Shown here: piece after piece, positions 18,901-28,317 of the stretch
Layout of the letters: each line of letters begins with the position of its first letter
Numbering within the stretch: position 1 is the first letter of the stretch
NCBI GenBank assembly: GCA_002315735.1
Contig: DCIA01000002.1
Coordinates: forward strand, 22,034-86,033
DNA from: Clostridiales bacterium UBA1738
GTDB lineage: Bacteria; Bacillota; Clostridia; UBA1381
Direction: 5' to 3'
DNA length: 64,000 nt
Position numbers and translations under genes: made by a program
The notes under the pieces: generated by a model
The model's input: the letters and a program-made list of their open reading frames with translations, nothing else
The model's database searches: none
What the model was told of the DNA's origin: nothing

Positions 18901-20445
18901 ATGTTTAAAAAAATTTTAGTTATGATTTTATCTATCATAATAATTTTAAATCTTTGTGCTTGTAAAAATAATGTTGATGATAAAATTATAGTAGTTGAGG
19001 ACACGGAAGATATTAATTTTGCAATTTGGGATTACGATACGATGAATCCAATCCTTACAAAATCTAATAATGTTGAAAGCATTATGAATATAGTTTATGA
19101 GCCGCTGTTTTCAATTAATGAAAAACAAGAAATTGTTCCGATTTTGGCAGAGGACTATTCTATGTCGTCCGGTGGGACAAAGATTACAGTAAACTTAAAA
19201 GAAAATATCAAATGGCAAGACGGAACAAATTTTACGGCAGAAGATGTTACAAATACAATAAGCAAAATTAAAAATACAGACGGAATATACAAAAATATTG
19301 GTAACAAAATTAAAAATTTTACACCAACCACAAAAAAGCAAGTGGTAATAGAACTTGAAGAACCGTCGTTTGATTTTGCATATTTTTTGACATTTCCTAT
19401 TATTTCAAGAAACACCGAATTTATATCGGACGATAATTTCCTGCCCGTTGGAACGGGTGCATATAAATTTTTATCAAAAACAGGCCCTGTTATTGAGTTT
19501 ATTCCAAATTTGGAGTGGCATGGTGGGGAGAACTCAAAGAAAAAAGTGGTTGTGAAAATACTAAATGATGAAGCAAGTGCTTTGCAATCATTTAATTCAA
19601 ATGAAATTGATGCTATTTTTTCAGATACGATAAAAGAAAAGAGTGTAGCACCAAAGAGTAATTCTACGGCAAAACAGGTTTTCACCAAAAACTTAACCTT
19701 TTTAGGATTTAACTGCGCAAATGAAAAACTAACAGAAAATTTAAGACGTGCAGTAGGTCTGTTAATTGATAAAGATGCTATCGTAGAAAAGTGCGTTTAT
19801 GGTTTTGGAGTACCAACCGATTTTTCGGTTAATCCAACTTCGGCTTTTTATAGCCCTATTAGCGATAAAAAAAAGGCAAAAGAAGAAATAGTAAAACTTA
19901 TTGAAAGTTCGGGGCTAATACTAAAAGACGGCGTTTATGAATTAAATGGAGAAAGCGTAAGTTTTAATATTATTGTAAATGAAAATAACACAAATCGAAT
20001 TGCAGTTGCAAATGCTGTTAGCGAAAATTTAAGGAGTTTTGGGATTGATTCCGGCATAGAGATTTTGCCTTATGAGACATATATAGAACGCATAAAAAAT
20101 GACGATTTTGATATGTTTTTAGGTGAAGTTGAAACAGAAGAATATATTAATCCGTGCGAGATGATAAAGGGGAATAACTATTTCAATTTTGATAATTCAA
20201 AAATAAATGAAGAACTATCGAAATTGTTTGAAATGGATAAAAAGGTGTCAAAAAAGAGTTTGAGTGGTTTATATAAACTAATGGAAGAAAGTTCGCCGTA
20301 TGTACCACTTTACTATAAGACAGAAAGCATTTACTATGGTGATTATGTTTATGGTATGACGGTTTCAGACAGATTAAATCTTTACAAAAACATTGAAAAA
20401 TGGTATTTCTATACTGAAGAAGATGGTGAGAAAAAAGATGATTGA
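18901..20445 (+). CDS. Peptide/nickel-type ABC transporter substrate-binding lipoprotein
   Basis: A 514-residue SBP_bac_5 (DppA/OppA-like) extracellular solute-binding protein. The N-terminus is a lipoprotein signal (MFKKI, a hydrophobic run, then a LCAC lipobox whose last Cys would be acylated). The start at 18901 follows GGAG; an ATG at 18889 is upstream of it. No permease or ATPase genes lie nearby, so it either feeds a transporter encoded elsewhere or is an orphan. The ligand is unknown; oligopeptides are the usual substrate. Confidence 0.85.
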   Translation: MFKKILVMILSIIIILNLCACKNNVDDKIIVVEDTEDINFAIWDYDTMNPILTKSNNVESIMNIVYEPLFSINEKQEIVPILAEDYSMSSGGTKITVNLKENIKWQDGTNFTAEDVTNTISKIKNTDGIYKNIGNKIKNFTPTTKKQVVIELEEPSFDFAYFLTFPIISRNTEFISDDNFLPVGTGAYKFLSKTGPVIEFIPNLEWHGGENSKKKVVVKILNDEASALQSFNSNEIDAIFSDTIKEKSVAPKSNSTAKQVFTKNLTFLGFNCANEKLTENLRRAVGLLIDKDAIVEKCVYGFGVPTDFSVNPTSAFYSPISDKKKAKEEIVKLIESSGLILKDGVYELNGESVSFNIIVNENNTNRIAVANAVSENLRSFGIDSGIEILPYETYIERIKNDDFDMFLGEVETEEYINPCEMIKGNNYFNFDNSKINEELSKLFEMDKKVSKKSLSGLYKLMEESSPYVPLYYKTESIYYGDYVYGMTVSDRLNLYKNIEKWYFYTEEDGEKKDD

Positions 20446-21292
20446 TATTCTAACTTTAATAAGTGAAAACGAAAAGAATTTTAGCAAAAGTCAAAAAATT
20501 ATAGGAAATTATATTAAAAACAATTCCGAAAAAGCTGCATATATGACTATTGCAAAACTTTCAAAGGAAACAGGGGTAAGTGAGGCTACGGTTTTAAGGT
20601 TTGCAGAAAAATTAGGATTTGACGGGTATCCGTCTTTTCAAAAAGAACTTATAGGATTTGTGAAAACAAAACTCACATCAATACAAAGAATTGATTTAGC
20701 ATATGAAAAGATGGGGGACAGAGATGTTTTAAAAAGGGTTTTAAAAAGCGATGTTGCCTATATTGAAAAGACATTGGAAAATACAGATGGTTTGGAATTT
20801 GAAAAGGCTGCTAATATAATTTCAAATGCAAAACGCATTTATATAACAGGCGTTAGAAGTGCAGGTGCACTTGCTGAATTTGCGGGATTTTACTTGCATC
20901 TTATTTTTGACAATGTTAGACTTATCAAAACAACAGGCGGTGATGACCTTTTTGAACAAATTATGAATGTTAAAAAGGGTGATGTTGTAATCGGGATAAG
21001 TTTCCCAAGATACTCTAAAAACACTATAAAGGCCTTAGAATATGCAAAAAGAAACGGAGCAACAGTTATTGGTATAACAGATAGCAAAACTTCTCCTATC
21101 GGTGAAGTTTCTAATATTTGTCTTGTGGCAGAGAGTGATACAACATCATTTGTTGATTCGCTTACAGCACCGTTTAGTTTGATAAATGCTTTGATGGTTT
21201 CAGTTGGTCTAAAAAATAGAGAACTGGTTAGAACAAATTTTGAAAAACTTGAAGAGATTTGGGATGAGTATGAGGTTTATAATAAAAAATGA
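20438..21292 (+). CDS. MurR/RpiR family transcriptional regulator
   Basis: A 284-residue regulator with an N-terminal HTH_6 domain (about residues 1-77; recognition helix near SEATVLRFAEKLG) and a C-terminal SIS sugar-phosphate-binding domain (about 120-265; ITGVRSAGALAEF). It overlaps the lipoprotein gene by 8 bases. RpiR proteins usually control use of phosphosugars or amino sugars; the effector here is not predictable. I take the ATG at 20438; an in-frame start 15 codons earlier lies well inside the lipoprotein gene. Confidence 0.88.
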   Translation: MIDILTLISENEKNFSKSQKIIGNYIKNNSEKAAYMTIAKLSKETGVSEATVLRFAEKLGFDGYPSFQKELIGFVKTKLTSIQRIDLAYEKMGDRDVLKRVLKSDVAYIEKTLENTDGLEFEKAANIISNAKRIYITGVRSAGALAEFAGFYLHLIFDNVRLIKTTGGDDLFEQIMNVKKGDVVIGISFPRYSKNTIKALEYAKRNGATVIGITDSKTSPIGEVSNICLVAESDTTSFVDSLTAPFSLINALMVSVGLKNRELVRTNFEKLEEIWDEYEVYNKK

Positions 21293-22512
21293 TAGATAAA
21301 ACTGTGGTTGTGATTGGCGGCGGTGCGGCAGGGCTTATTGCAACAGGAAAACTAAAAGACAGAGTTAAAAATGTAATACTAATCGAAAAAAACGATGTTT
21401 TCGGAAAAAAACTCAGAATAACGGGTAAGGGAAGATGCAATATAACAAATGATGCAGAAATTCCTGAAATAATGGCTAATGTCACAAAAAATGCAAAGTT
21501 TTTGTATAGCGCACTTTATAATTTTACAAATAATGACGTAGTTTCTCTTATTAATTCTCTCGGAGTTCCGACAAAGGTGGAGCGTGGTGGCAGAGTTTTC
21601 CCACAAAGCGATAGTGCAAAAGATGTTGTTTCGGCACTTTCAAGATATGCAAAGGGTAAGAATGTGAAAATAGTCACAGCAGAAGCAAAAGAAGTTTTAG
21701 TGGAGAGTAATAAGATTATCGGCGTTAGGACAAATAAGGGCGAAATTTTAGCAGATAGCGTTATTTTGGCAACAGGCGGGGCATCATATCCACTAACAGG
21801 CTCAACAGGTGACGGATATAAAATGGCAGAAATATTGGGCCATACTATTATTACGCCAACACCTTCTCTTGTGCCGCTTGAAACAAAAGAAAAATGGGTA
21901 AGTAGCCTTATGGGACTTACTTTAAAAAATGTTGAACTTACTATTTTTGATGATAGAAACAAAAAAGTTTTTTCTGATTTTGGCGAAATGATTTTTACTC
22001 ATTTTGGGATTTCAGGGCCGATTGTTTTGTCGGCATCTTGCCATATGCGAAATAAAACAGGGTATAAATGCACTATTGACTTAAAACCTGCACTAGATAT
22101 CGAAACGCTTGATAAAAGAATTGTGCGTGATTTTGAAAAATTCTCTAAAAAGCATTTAATAAATTCGCTTGATGAACTATTGCCAAAATCCTTAATTCCT
22201 GTTATAATAGAACTTGCGGGTTTAAATCCGCATAAAGACATTTCGGAAGTGACAAAAAAGGAAAGGGCAGAACTTGTAAAAGTTATAAAAGCTATGCCAC
22301 TTTCAATAAAAGGCACAAGACCGATTGAAGAGGCTATAATAACATCGGGTGGAGTAAAGGTATCGGAAATTAATCCGTCAACTATGGAATCAAAGATTAT
22401 TGAAGGTTTGTTTTTTGCAGGTGAAGTGATTGATGTCGATGCATACACAGGCGGATTTAATCTGCAAATTGCTTTTTCAACAGGTGTTTTGGCTGCGGAG
22501 AGTATTTATTAA
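21289..22512 (+). CDS. HI0933/YhiN-like FAD-dependent oxidoreductase
   Basis: A 407-residue flavoprotein of the HI0933 family (YhiN/BaiN-like, annotated as aminoacetone oxidase family or NAD(P)/FAD-dependent oxidoreductase). The FAD dinucleotide motif GGGAAGLIATG begins near residue 8, GKKLRITGKGRCNITN is the family signature, and GGFNLQIAFSTG is the C-terminal FAD contact. It overlaps the regulator gene by 4 bases. The physiological substrate is unknown. Confidence 0.88.
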   Translation: MIDKTVVVIGGGAAGLIATGKLKDRVKNVILIEKNDVFGKKLRITGKGRCNITNDAEIPEIMANVTKNAKFLYSALYNFTNNDVVSLINSLGVPTKVERGGRVFPQSDSAKDVVSALSRYAKGKNVKIVTAEAKEVLVESNKIIGVRTNKGEILADSVILATGGASYPLTGSTGDGYKMAEILGHTIITPTPSLVPLETKEKWVSSLMGLTLKNVELTIFDDRNKKVFSDFGEMIFTHFGISGPIVLSASCHMRNKTGYKCTIDLKPALDIETLDKRIVRDFEKFSKKHLINSLDELLPKSLIPVIIELAGLNPHKDISEVTKKERAELVKVIKAMPLSIKGTRPIEEAIITSGGVKVSEINPSTMESKIIEGLFFAGEVIDVDAYTGGFNLQIAFSTGVLAAESIY

Positions 22513-22532
22513 TTTTGAAAGGAATATTACAT

Positions 22533-23192
22533 ATGAAGATTGCTATTGATGGCCCTGCAGGAGCAGGAAAGAGTTCTATTTCAAAACTTGCAGCAAAGGA
22601 ACTTGGCTTTATTTACATAGACACAGGTGCAATGTATCGTGCAGCTGCGGTTTATGCTATCAAAAACGGTATTGAAATTAAAGAAGAAAATATGACAGAG
22701 GAAGTGCTTAATAAAATTAAAATTGATATTAAGTATAACGAAAACGGACAACAGATTTTCTTGTGTGGAGAAGATGTTACCAAAAGAATTAGAGAAGCAG
22801 ACGCAAGTCTGGGTGCATCAAATATTGCAGTAATACCAAGCGTTAGGCTAAAACTTGTTGACCTTCAAAGAGAACTTGCAAAGGGCAATGATGTTTTGAT
22901 GGACGGAAGAGATATCGGAACATATGTTTTGCCTGATGCAGAACTTAAAATCTACTTAACAGCATCCGTTGAAGAAAGAGCAAAAAGACGTCTAAAAGAA
23001 CTTATAGAAAAAGGTCAAGATGCAGATTTTGAAACGGTAAAAAGGGATATTGAGTATCGTGATAAAAATGATTCTGAAAGAGAATTTGCACCACTTAAAA
23101 AAAGTGAAGATGCAGTTTTAATTGATTCTACCAATATGACTATTGATGAAGTTAAAAATCGTATAATTGAACTTGCAAGAGGTATAAAATAA
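22533..23192 (+). CDS. cmk: Cytidylate kinase
   Basis: Phosphorylates CMP and dCMP. The 219-residue protein starts MKIAIDGPAGAGKSS (P-loop) and has DTGAMYRAAA and GRDIGTYVLP motifs. The ATG at 22533 follows GAAAGGA; an in-frame TTG at 22515 is upstream of that site. The order cmk-plsC-ispH/rpsA is common in Clostridia. Confidence 0.96.
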   Translation: MKIAIDGPAGAGKSSISKLAAKELGFIYIDTGAMYRAAAVYAIKNGIEIKEENMTEEVLNKIKIDIKYNENGQQIFLCGEDVTKRIREADASLGASNIAVIPSVRLKLVDLQRELAKGNDVLMDGRDIGTYVLPDAELKIYLTASVEERAKRRLKELIEKGQDADFETVKRDIEYRDKNDSEREFAPLKKSEDAVLIDSTNMTIDEVKNRIIELARGIK

Positions 23193-23782
23193 TGTTCTAT
23201 AATGTTATAAAATGCCTTGCAAAAGCTGTTTTTGGAACAGGGCTTAGAATTAAATCTTTTGGCAATGAAAATGTTATGGAAAACGGCGGTGTGATTTATG
23301 CTGTTAATCATAAATCGTGGCTAGACCCTATTATGATTGCTGTTACATCAAAAAGACCACTTACATTCATTGCAAAAAAAGAACTGTTTAAGAATAAATT
23401 ATTAGGCGGATTTTTAAAGAAAATGGGAGCATTCCCTGTAAATAGGGGAAAGGGCGATATTGGAGCTGTAAAAACGGCTCTTTCGATTTTAAAAGAAGAA
23501 AAGGTTTTAATGATTTTCCCTGAGGGTACAAGAGTAAAAAAAGGCGAAAAGGTTGATGCAAAAGCAGGTCTTGCTATGTTTGCACTTCATGCAAAAGTTC
23601 CGATTATTCCAATAAAAATCAGCGGAAATTATGGATTTATGAAGAAAATAGATGTAATTTACGGAGAACCTATTTACCTTGACGAATATTACGGCAAAAA
23701 ACTGCCGACAGAGGAACTCCAAAAAGTATCGCAATCGGTACTTGATACAATTTATGCCTTGGAGGCAAGAAATGAGCATTAA
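23192..23782 (+). CDS. plsC: 1-acyl-sn-glycerol-3-phosphate acyltransferase
   Basis: Acylates lysophosphatidic acid to phosphatidic acid at the membrane. The 196-residue protein has the NHKSWLDP catalytic motif (His40, Asp45) and the FPEGTR motif that binds the glycerol phosphate. The start overlaps the cmk stop by one base, and the 3' end contains the GGAGG site for the next gene. Confidence 0.94.
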   Translation: MFYNVIKCLAKAVFGTGLRIKSFGNENVMENGGVIYAVNHKSWLDPIMIAVTSKRPLTFIAKKELFKNKLLGGFLKKMGAFPVNRGKGDIGAVKTALSILKEEKVLMIFPEGTRVKKGEKVDAKAGLAMFALHAKVPIIPIKISGNYGFMKKIDVIYGEPIYLDEYYGKKLPTEELQKVSQSVLDTIYALEARNEH

Positions 23783-25796
23783 AATAGCTAAAACGGCGGG
23801 TTTTTGTTATGGTGTCAAAAGAGCTGTTGACAAAACCTATGAACTGATAAATAGAAATGAGATAAAAATATCAACGCTTGGTCATCTTATCCATAATAGA
23901 GAAGTGGTGTGTGACCTTGAAAAACACGGTGTTTTTTCTTATGATAGGGTGGAAGATATACCACAGGACTCAGCGGTTATAATAAGAACTCATGGTGTTA
24001 AAAAAAGTGTTATTGAGTCGCTTTCGGGAAGAGAAGTTTTTGACTTCACTTGCCCTTTTGTTGCTAAAATTCATAAGATAGTTTCGGAGCATCACAGTAA
24101 GGATTATCAAATTGTAATTGTCGGTGATGAGAAACATCCGGAGGTTATAGGAATTAACGGTTGGTGCGATGATAAAGCGATAATCACATATGATGAAAAC
24201 TTTGAAATGCCGCAAGAATTTATTGATAAACCGATTTGTGTTGTGGCACAAACAACAATAAACAAAAACATTTTTGTGCAAATCGTACAAAATATCAAAA
24301 ATACTTGCAAAGTGGTAGTAGTTTTTGATACAATATGTAGTGCGACCAAAGACAGGCAAGAGGAAGCGTATTTGTTATCGCAAAACTCTGATATCATGTT
24401 TGTAGTAGGCGGCAGGGAGAGTTCAAATACCGGAAAACTCTTTCATATAGCAAAAGAAAATTGTCCGGAAACATACTTTGTTGAAAATTTTGAGGATATT
24501 CCTCAGGATTTGCATATAAAAAATAAAAAGATAGGGATAACGGCGGGGGCGTCAACTCCGGCACGCACTATCGAGGAGGTTTTTACAACAATGGAAGAAA
24601 AAATCAGAAATGAGGAATCTTTCGCCGAACTTTTTGAAAAGTACGGAACAAAAACTTTGAATAACGGAGATATTGTTGACGCAACAGTTGTTGAGATACG
24701 CAACAATGAGGTCATTGTTGATCTTGGCGGTTTTAAGTACAATGGTCAATTAGCAGTCGATCAGTTGTCAGATGATCCGTATTTGAAGGCAACTGATATT
24801 GTTAAGGTTGGCGATACAATTCAAGTATATGTAGTCGGCATTAACGATGCTGAAGGCAAAGTGGTTCTTTCAAGAAAGAAGATTGTTGCAATGGAAAGTT
24901 GGAACAAAATGAAAGAATCATATGAGAACAAAGAAGTTCTTGAAGCAAAGATTATCAAAGTAGTAAGAGGCGGCGTAATCGCTCTTGCAAATGATTCACA
25001 AATCTTTATTCCTGCAAGACAAGCATCTCTTCACTTTGTACAAAATTTAGAAACTTTACTTGGCACAACTGTTAAAGTTCGTCTTATTGAATTGGACGAA
25101 AGAAGAAAACGTGTTGTAGGTTCTGTAAGAGTTCTTCTTGAAGAAGAAAAGAAGGCTGTTGAATCAAAATTCTGGGCTGATGCAGAAGCCGGTAAAGAAT
25201 ACACAGGTACTGTTAAGTCAATCACATCATTCGGCGTATTTGTTGACATTGGTGGTGTTGACGGCTTAGTTCACATTTCAGAACTTTCTTGGAATAAGAT
25301 TAAGCACCCATCAGAAATCGTTAAAGAAGGCGATGTTTTAAAGGTTTATATCAAGGATATCAACCAAGAAACAAAGAAGATTTCTCTTGGCTATAAAAAG
25401 GCTGAAGATAATCCTTGGGTTATCGCAAAGGCTAAACTAAACATTAATGATGTTGTTACTTGTAAGATTGTCCGTATGATGCCATTTGGCGCATTTGCTG
25501 AAATTATGCCAAATGTTGATGGTCTTATCCACATTTCTCAAATCGCTGATAAGAGAATTGGCAAGCCTGAAGATGTTCTTACAATCGGTCAAGAAGTTGA
25601 AGCAAAGATTATCGATATTGATTGGGATACAAACAAAATCAGTCTTTCAATTAGAGCTTTAATTGCACCGGCAGTTGAAGAAACACCGGCAGAAGAAGTT
25701 ATAGTTGATGCTGAACCACAAGTTGAAAACGCACCTGTTGATATTGAAAAGTTTATCGCTGAAGAAGCAGAAAAAGAAGAAGCAGACGCTGAATAA
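23772..25796 (+). CDS. ispH-rpsA: IspH (HMBPP reductase) fused to ribosomal protein S1
   Basis: A 674-residue bifunctional protein. Residues 1 to about 273 are IspH, the [4Fe-4S] enzyme that makes IPP and DMAPP in the MEP pathway, with its three cluster cysteines in AGFCYGVKRAV, DFTCPFV and DTICSATKDRQ. Residues from about 290 onward hold four S1 RNA-binding repeats followed by an acidic tail. This fusion is known in Clostridia. The start at 23772 follows GGAGG within plsC. An internal ribosome binding site (GAGGAGGT, 24573-24580) precedes an in-frame ATG at 24591, at the domain boundary. Confidence 0.95.
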   Translation: MSIKIAKTAGFCYGVKRAVDKTYELINRNEIKISTLGHLIHNREVVCDLEKHGVFSYDRVEDIPQDSAVIIRTHGVKKSVIESLSGREVFDFTCPFVAKIHKIVSEHHSKDYQIVIVGDEKHPEVIGINGWCDDKAIITYDENFEMPQEFIDKPICVVAQTTINKNIFVQIVQNIKNTCKVVVVFDTICSATKDRQEEAYLLSQNSDIMFVVGGRESSNTGKLFHIAKENCPETYFVENFEDIPQDLHIKNKKIGITAGASTPARTIEEVFTTMEEKIRNEESFAELFEKYGTKTLNNGDIVDATVVEIRNNEVIVDLGGFKYNGQLAVDQLSDDPYLKATDIVKVGDTIQVYVVGINDAEGKVVLSRKKIVAMESWNKMKESYENKEVLEAKIIKVVRGGVIALANDSQIFIPARQASLHFVQNLETLLGTTVKVRLIELDERRKRVVGSVRVLLEEEKKAVESKFWADAEAGKEYTGTVKSITSFGVFVDIGGVDGLVHISELSWNKIKHPSEIVKEGDVLKVYIKDINQETKKISLGYKKAEDNPWVIAKAKLNINDVVTCKIVRMMPFGAFAEIMPNVDGLIHISQIADKRIGKPEDVLTIGQEVEAKIIDIDWDTNKISLSIRALIAPAVEETPAEEVIVDAEPQVENAPVDIEKFIAEEAEKEEADAE

Positions 25797-25801
25797 TTTT
25801 C

Positions 25802-25838
25802 ATAAAGGACTTTTTTCATAAAAGTCCTTTATTTTTTT
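25802..25838 (+). terminator. Rho-independent terminator after ispH-rpsA
   Basis: A perfect 13-bp stem (25802-25814 with 25820-25832) and 5-base loop are followed by seven T residues. Confidence 0.92.
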
Positions 25839-25846
25839 GCAAATTA

Positions 25847-25875
25847 TTGCCATAATAAGAAAAAAATGCTATAAT
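25847..25875 (+). promoter_or_regulatory. Sigma-A type promoter of murD
   Basis: TTGCCA at 25847-25852 and TATAAT at 25870-25875 with a 17-base spacer, directly after the preceding terminator. Confidence 0.7.
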
Positions 25876-25912
25876 ATATACTAATGTATTATTATGAAAA
25901 TAGGTGATTTGC

Positions 25913-27268
25913 GTGTTGGTAAATGAGTTTAAAAATAGTGTAAAGGGTAAGAATGTTTCGGTAATCGGTCTTGGAATTTCAAACAGACCGTTAATTAAGT
26001 ACTTACTAAATGCAGGTGCTAATGTTTCTGCATATGATAAAAGAACAAAAGAAGAATTAGGCGAAATCTATGATGAGTTTACAAATCTTGGAGTTCCGAT
26101 TGTTTCGGGTGAAAACTATCTTGATAAATTAGATGGTGAAATCATTTTTAAAACTCCCGGTCTTAGATTTGACCACCCTTCGCTTTTAAAGGCAAAGGAA
26201 AACGGAGCAACCATAACAAGCGAAATGGAAGTCTTTTTTGATATTTGCCCTGCAAAAATTATTGCAGTAACAGGTAGTGACGGAAAGACAACGACAACAA
26301 CTTTAATTTCAAAAATGCTAAAAGAGGCAGGATTTAAGGTTTGGCTTGGCGGAAATATTGGAAATCCACTACTTTGCGAAGCGGAAAATATGAAAGAGAC
26401 AGATATGGTAGTTTTGGAACTTTCAAGTTTCCAACTTCATACTATGAAAAAGTCGCCGAGTGTTTCGGTAATCACAAATATTTCACCAAATCATTTGGAT
26501 ATGCATAAAAATTATCAAGAATATATTGATGCCAAGAAAAATATTATGACGCATCAAACAAAAGATGATATTTTGGTTGTAAATGCATCAAATGATGTTA
26601 CTGAAAAAATCGGCAAAGAGGCAAAGGGAAAACTTTTAGACTTTTCATCAAAAAAAGATGCCTTTGTTTCATTAAAAGATGGTGTGATTTATCGTGGTAA
26701 AGACGCAGTTCTTCCGATCTCTGACATAAAAATCCCCGGTATGCACAATGTAGAAAATTATATGGCAGCGATTGCGGCAGTTTGTGGGCTGGTTTCTGAT
26801 GAAGTTATAATAAATGTTGCCAAAACTTTTGGTGGTGTAGAACACAGAATTGAGCTTGTAAGAACACTTGATGGGGTTAGGTATTATAACAGTTCGATTG
26901 ATTCAAGTCCAAACAGAACGATTAATACGCTAAGAGTATTTCCGGAAAAAGTTATTTTGATTGCCGGCGGAAAGGATAAGGGTATCCCGTATGATGAATT
27001 AGGCCCGTCGCTTGCAGAAAAGGTTAAAACCTTAATTTTGATAGGAAAAACATCTGACAAAATTGAAAAAGCATTAATGGATACAAATAAAGGCGAAGAT
27101 GTTGAAATTATTAGATGTAATAGTTATGAGGAAGTTGTAAAAACAGCACATAATAAAGCAAAACAGGGGGATGTGGTAATACTATCACCTGCGTCAACAA
27201 GTTTCGATATGTTCCATAATTTTGAGGAAAGAGGAAATCTTTTTAAGGAATTGGTAAATAAATTATAA
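25913..27268 (+). CDS. murD: UDP-N-acetylmuramoylalanine-D-glutamate ligase
   Basis: Adds D-glutamate to UDP-MurNAc-L-Ala in peptidoglycan precursor synthesis. The protein of about 451 residues has the Mur ligase ATP motif GSDGKTTTTT, the NISPNHLDMH motif and GVEHRIE. The start is uncertain: AGGTGA at 25902-25907 suits the GTG at 25913 or the TTG at 25916, while the GTG at 25904 lies inside that site. It has its own promoter and is unlinked to other mur genes here. Confidence 0.94.
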   Translation: MLVNEFKNSVKGKNVSVIGLGISNRPLIKYLLNAGANVSAYDKRTKEELGEIYDEFTNLGVPIVSGENYLDKLDGEIIFKTPGLRFDHPSLLKAKENGATITSEMEVFFDICPAKIIAVTGSDGKTTTTTLISKMLKEAGFKVWLGGNIGNPLLCEAENMKETDMVVLELSSFQLHTMKKSPSVSVITNISPNHLDMHKNYQEYIDAKKNIMTHQTKDDILVVNASNDVTEKIGKEAKGKLLDFSSKKDAFVSLKDGVIYRGKDAVLPISDIKIPGMHNVENYMAAIAAVCGLVSDEVIINVAKTFGGVEHRIELVRTLDGVRYYNSSIDSSPNRTINTLRVFPEKVILIAGGKDKGIPYDELGPSLAEKVKTLILIGKTSDKIEKALMDTNKGEDVEIIRCNSYEEVVKTAHNKAKQGDVVILSPASTSFDMFHNFEERGNLFKELVNKL

Positions 27269-27279
27269 GGAGAATTAAG

Positions 27280-28317
27280 TTGAAGGATTTGATAAAAAGA
27301 CTTAGTGGTCTTCATGCAATTTCAGGTTTTGAATATAGAATAAATAGCGAGATTAAAAGTATATTGGAAGAATACTCCGATGAAGTTACGATAGATAATC
27401 TTGGAAGTGTTATTGCACTTAGAAAGTCAAAAAACAAAGATGCAAAAAATGTCTTAATTGAAGCACATATCGATGAAATCGGACTTATGGTAAAAAAAAT
27501 TGACGAAAATGGTTTTATCACCTTTGCAAATGTGGGAGGAGTTGACCAAAGAATTTTACCTGCAAGAGAAGTCGTAGTACATGGAAAGCGTGATGTAAAA
27601 GGTGTTATAGGTGTAAAACCACCACATATTACATCGGTTGCAGAAGAAAAAAAATGCTACTCAATAAATGACCTTACTGTCGATACAGGGCTTTCGAAAG
27701 AGGAGGTTTTTGAACTCATTAGAGTTGGAGATGCGATAACCTTTGATGTTTCTCCGAGAGAACTTTTAGATGGTCAAATAACCGGAAAATCATTAGATGA
27801 TAGAGCGTGTGTTGCAACACTTATTGATGCTCTTAAAAATCTAAAAGATTGCGAACTTAATGTTAATCTTTATGTGGTAGCGTCGGCAAAGGAAGAAGTC
27901 GGCGGATATGGCGCTATGACAGCGGCATATAAAATCAATCCTGACCTTGCAATTGCAGTTGATGTATGCCATGGAATTACGCCTGATAACTCCGATTTTG
28001 CATATGAAGTTGGCTCGGGCGCTGTTATTACTTGCGGCCCGAACATAAATCCATTGGTTTTTGAAAGATTAATTTCTACTGCAAAGGAAAATGATATAAA
28101 ATATGAAATTGATGTTGATGGTGGAAATACAGGCACAGATGCTTGGGAGATGCAAATAATAAGAGAGGGGATTCCAACAGGACTTTTATCTGTTCCTCTT
28201 AAATATATGCATACAGCGGTTGAAGTAATTTCGGTTTCGGACTGTGAGGTAGTTTCAAGCCTAATTCAAAAGTTTATTTTAGGACTAAATGGCAAGGAGG
28301 AATGGATATGTTATTAG
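27280..28317 (+). CDS. M42 family metallopeptidase (first of three)
   Basis: A 345-residue M42 aminopeptidase (glutamyl or leucyl aminopeptidase/TET type, cytosolic, usually a dodecamer with a binuclear metal centre). Metal and catalytic residues are visible in AHIDEIG (His63, Asp65), LDDRACV, KEEVGGYG, AVDVCHG and MHTAVEV. The start is a TTG after AAGGAGAA. It is the first of three tandem, mutually overlapping M42 genes that presumably form one operon for peptide breakdown. Confidence 0.9.
   Translation: MKDLIKRLSGLHAISGFEYRINSEIKSILEEYSDEVTIDNLGSVIALRKSKNKDAKNVLIEAHIDEIGLMVKKIDENGFITFANVGGVDQRILPAREVVVHGKRDVKGVIGVKPPHITSVAEEKKCYSINDLTVDTGLSKEEVFELIRVGDAITFDVSPRELLDGQITGKSLDDRACVATLIDALKNLKDCELNVNLYVVASAKEEVGGYGAMTAAYKINPDLAIAVDVCHGITPDNSDFAYEVGSGAVITCGPNINPLVFERLISTAKENDIKYEIDVDGGNTGTDAWEMQIIREGIPTGLLSVPLKYMHTAVEVISVSDCEVVSSLIQKFILGLNGKEEWICY

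Noticed and set aside
23679..23771. An N-terminal extension of the IspH-S1 protein
   Set aside because: It lies within plsC, is not conserved IspH sequence, and the GGAGG site points to the ATG at 23772.
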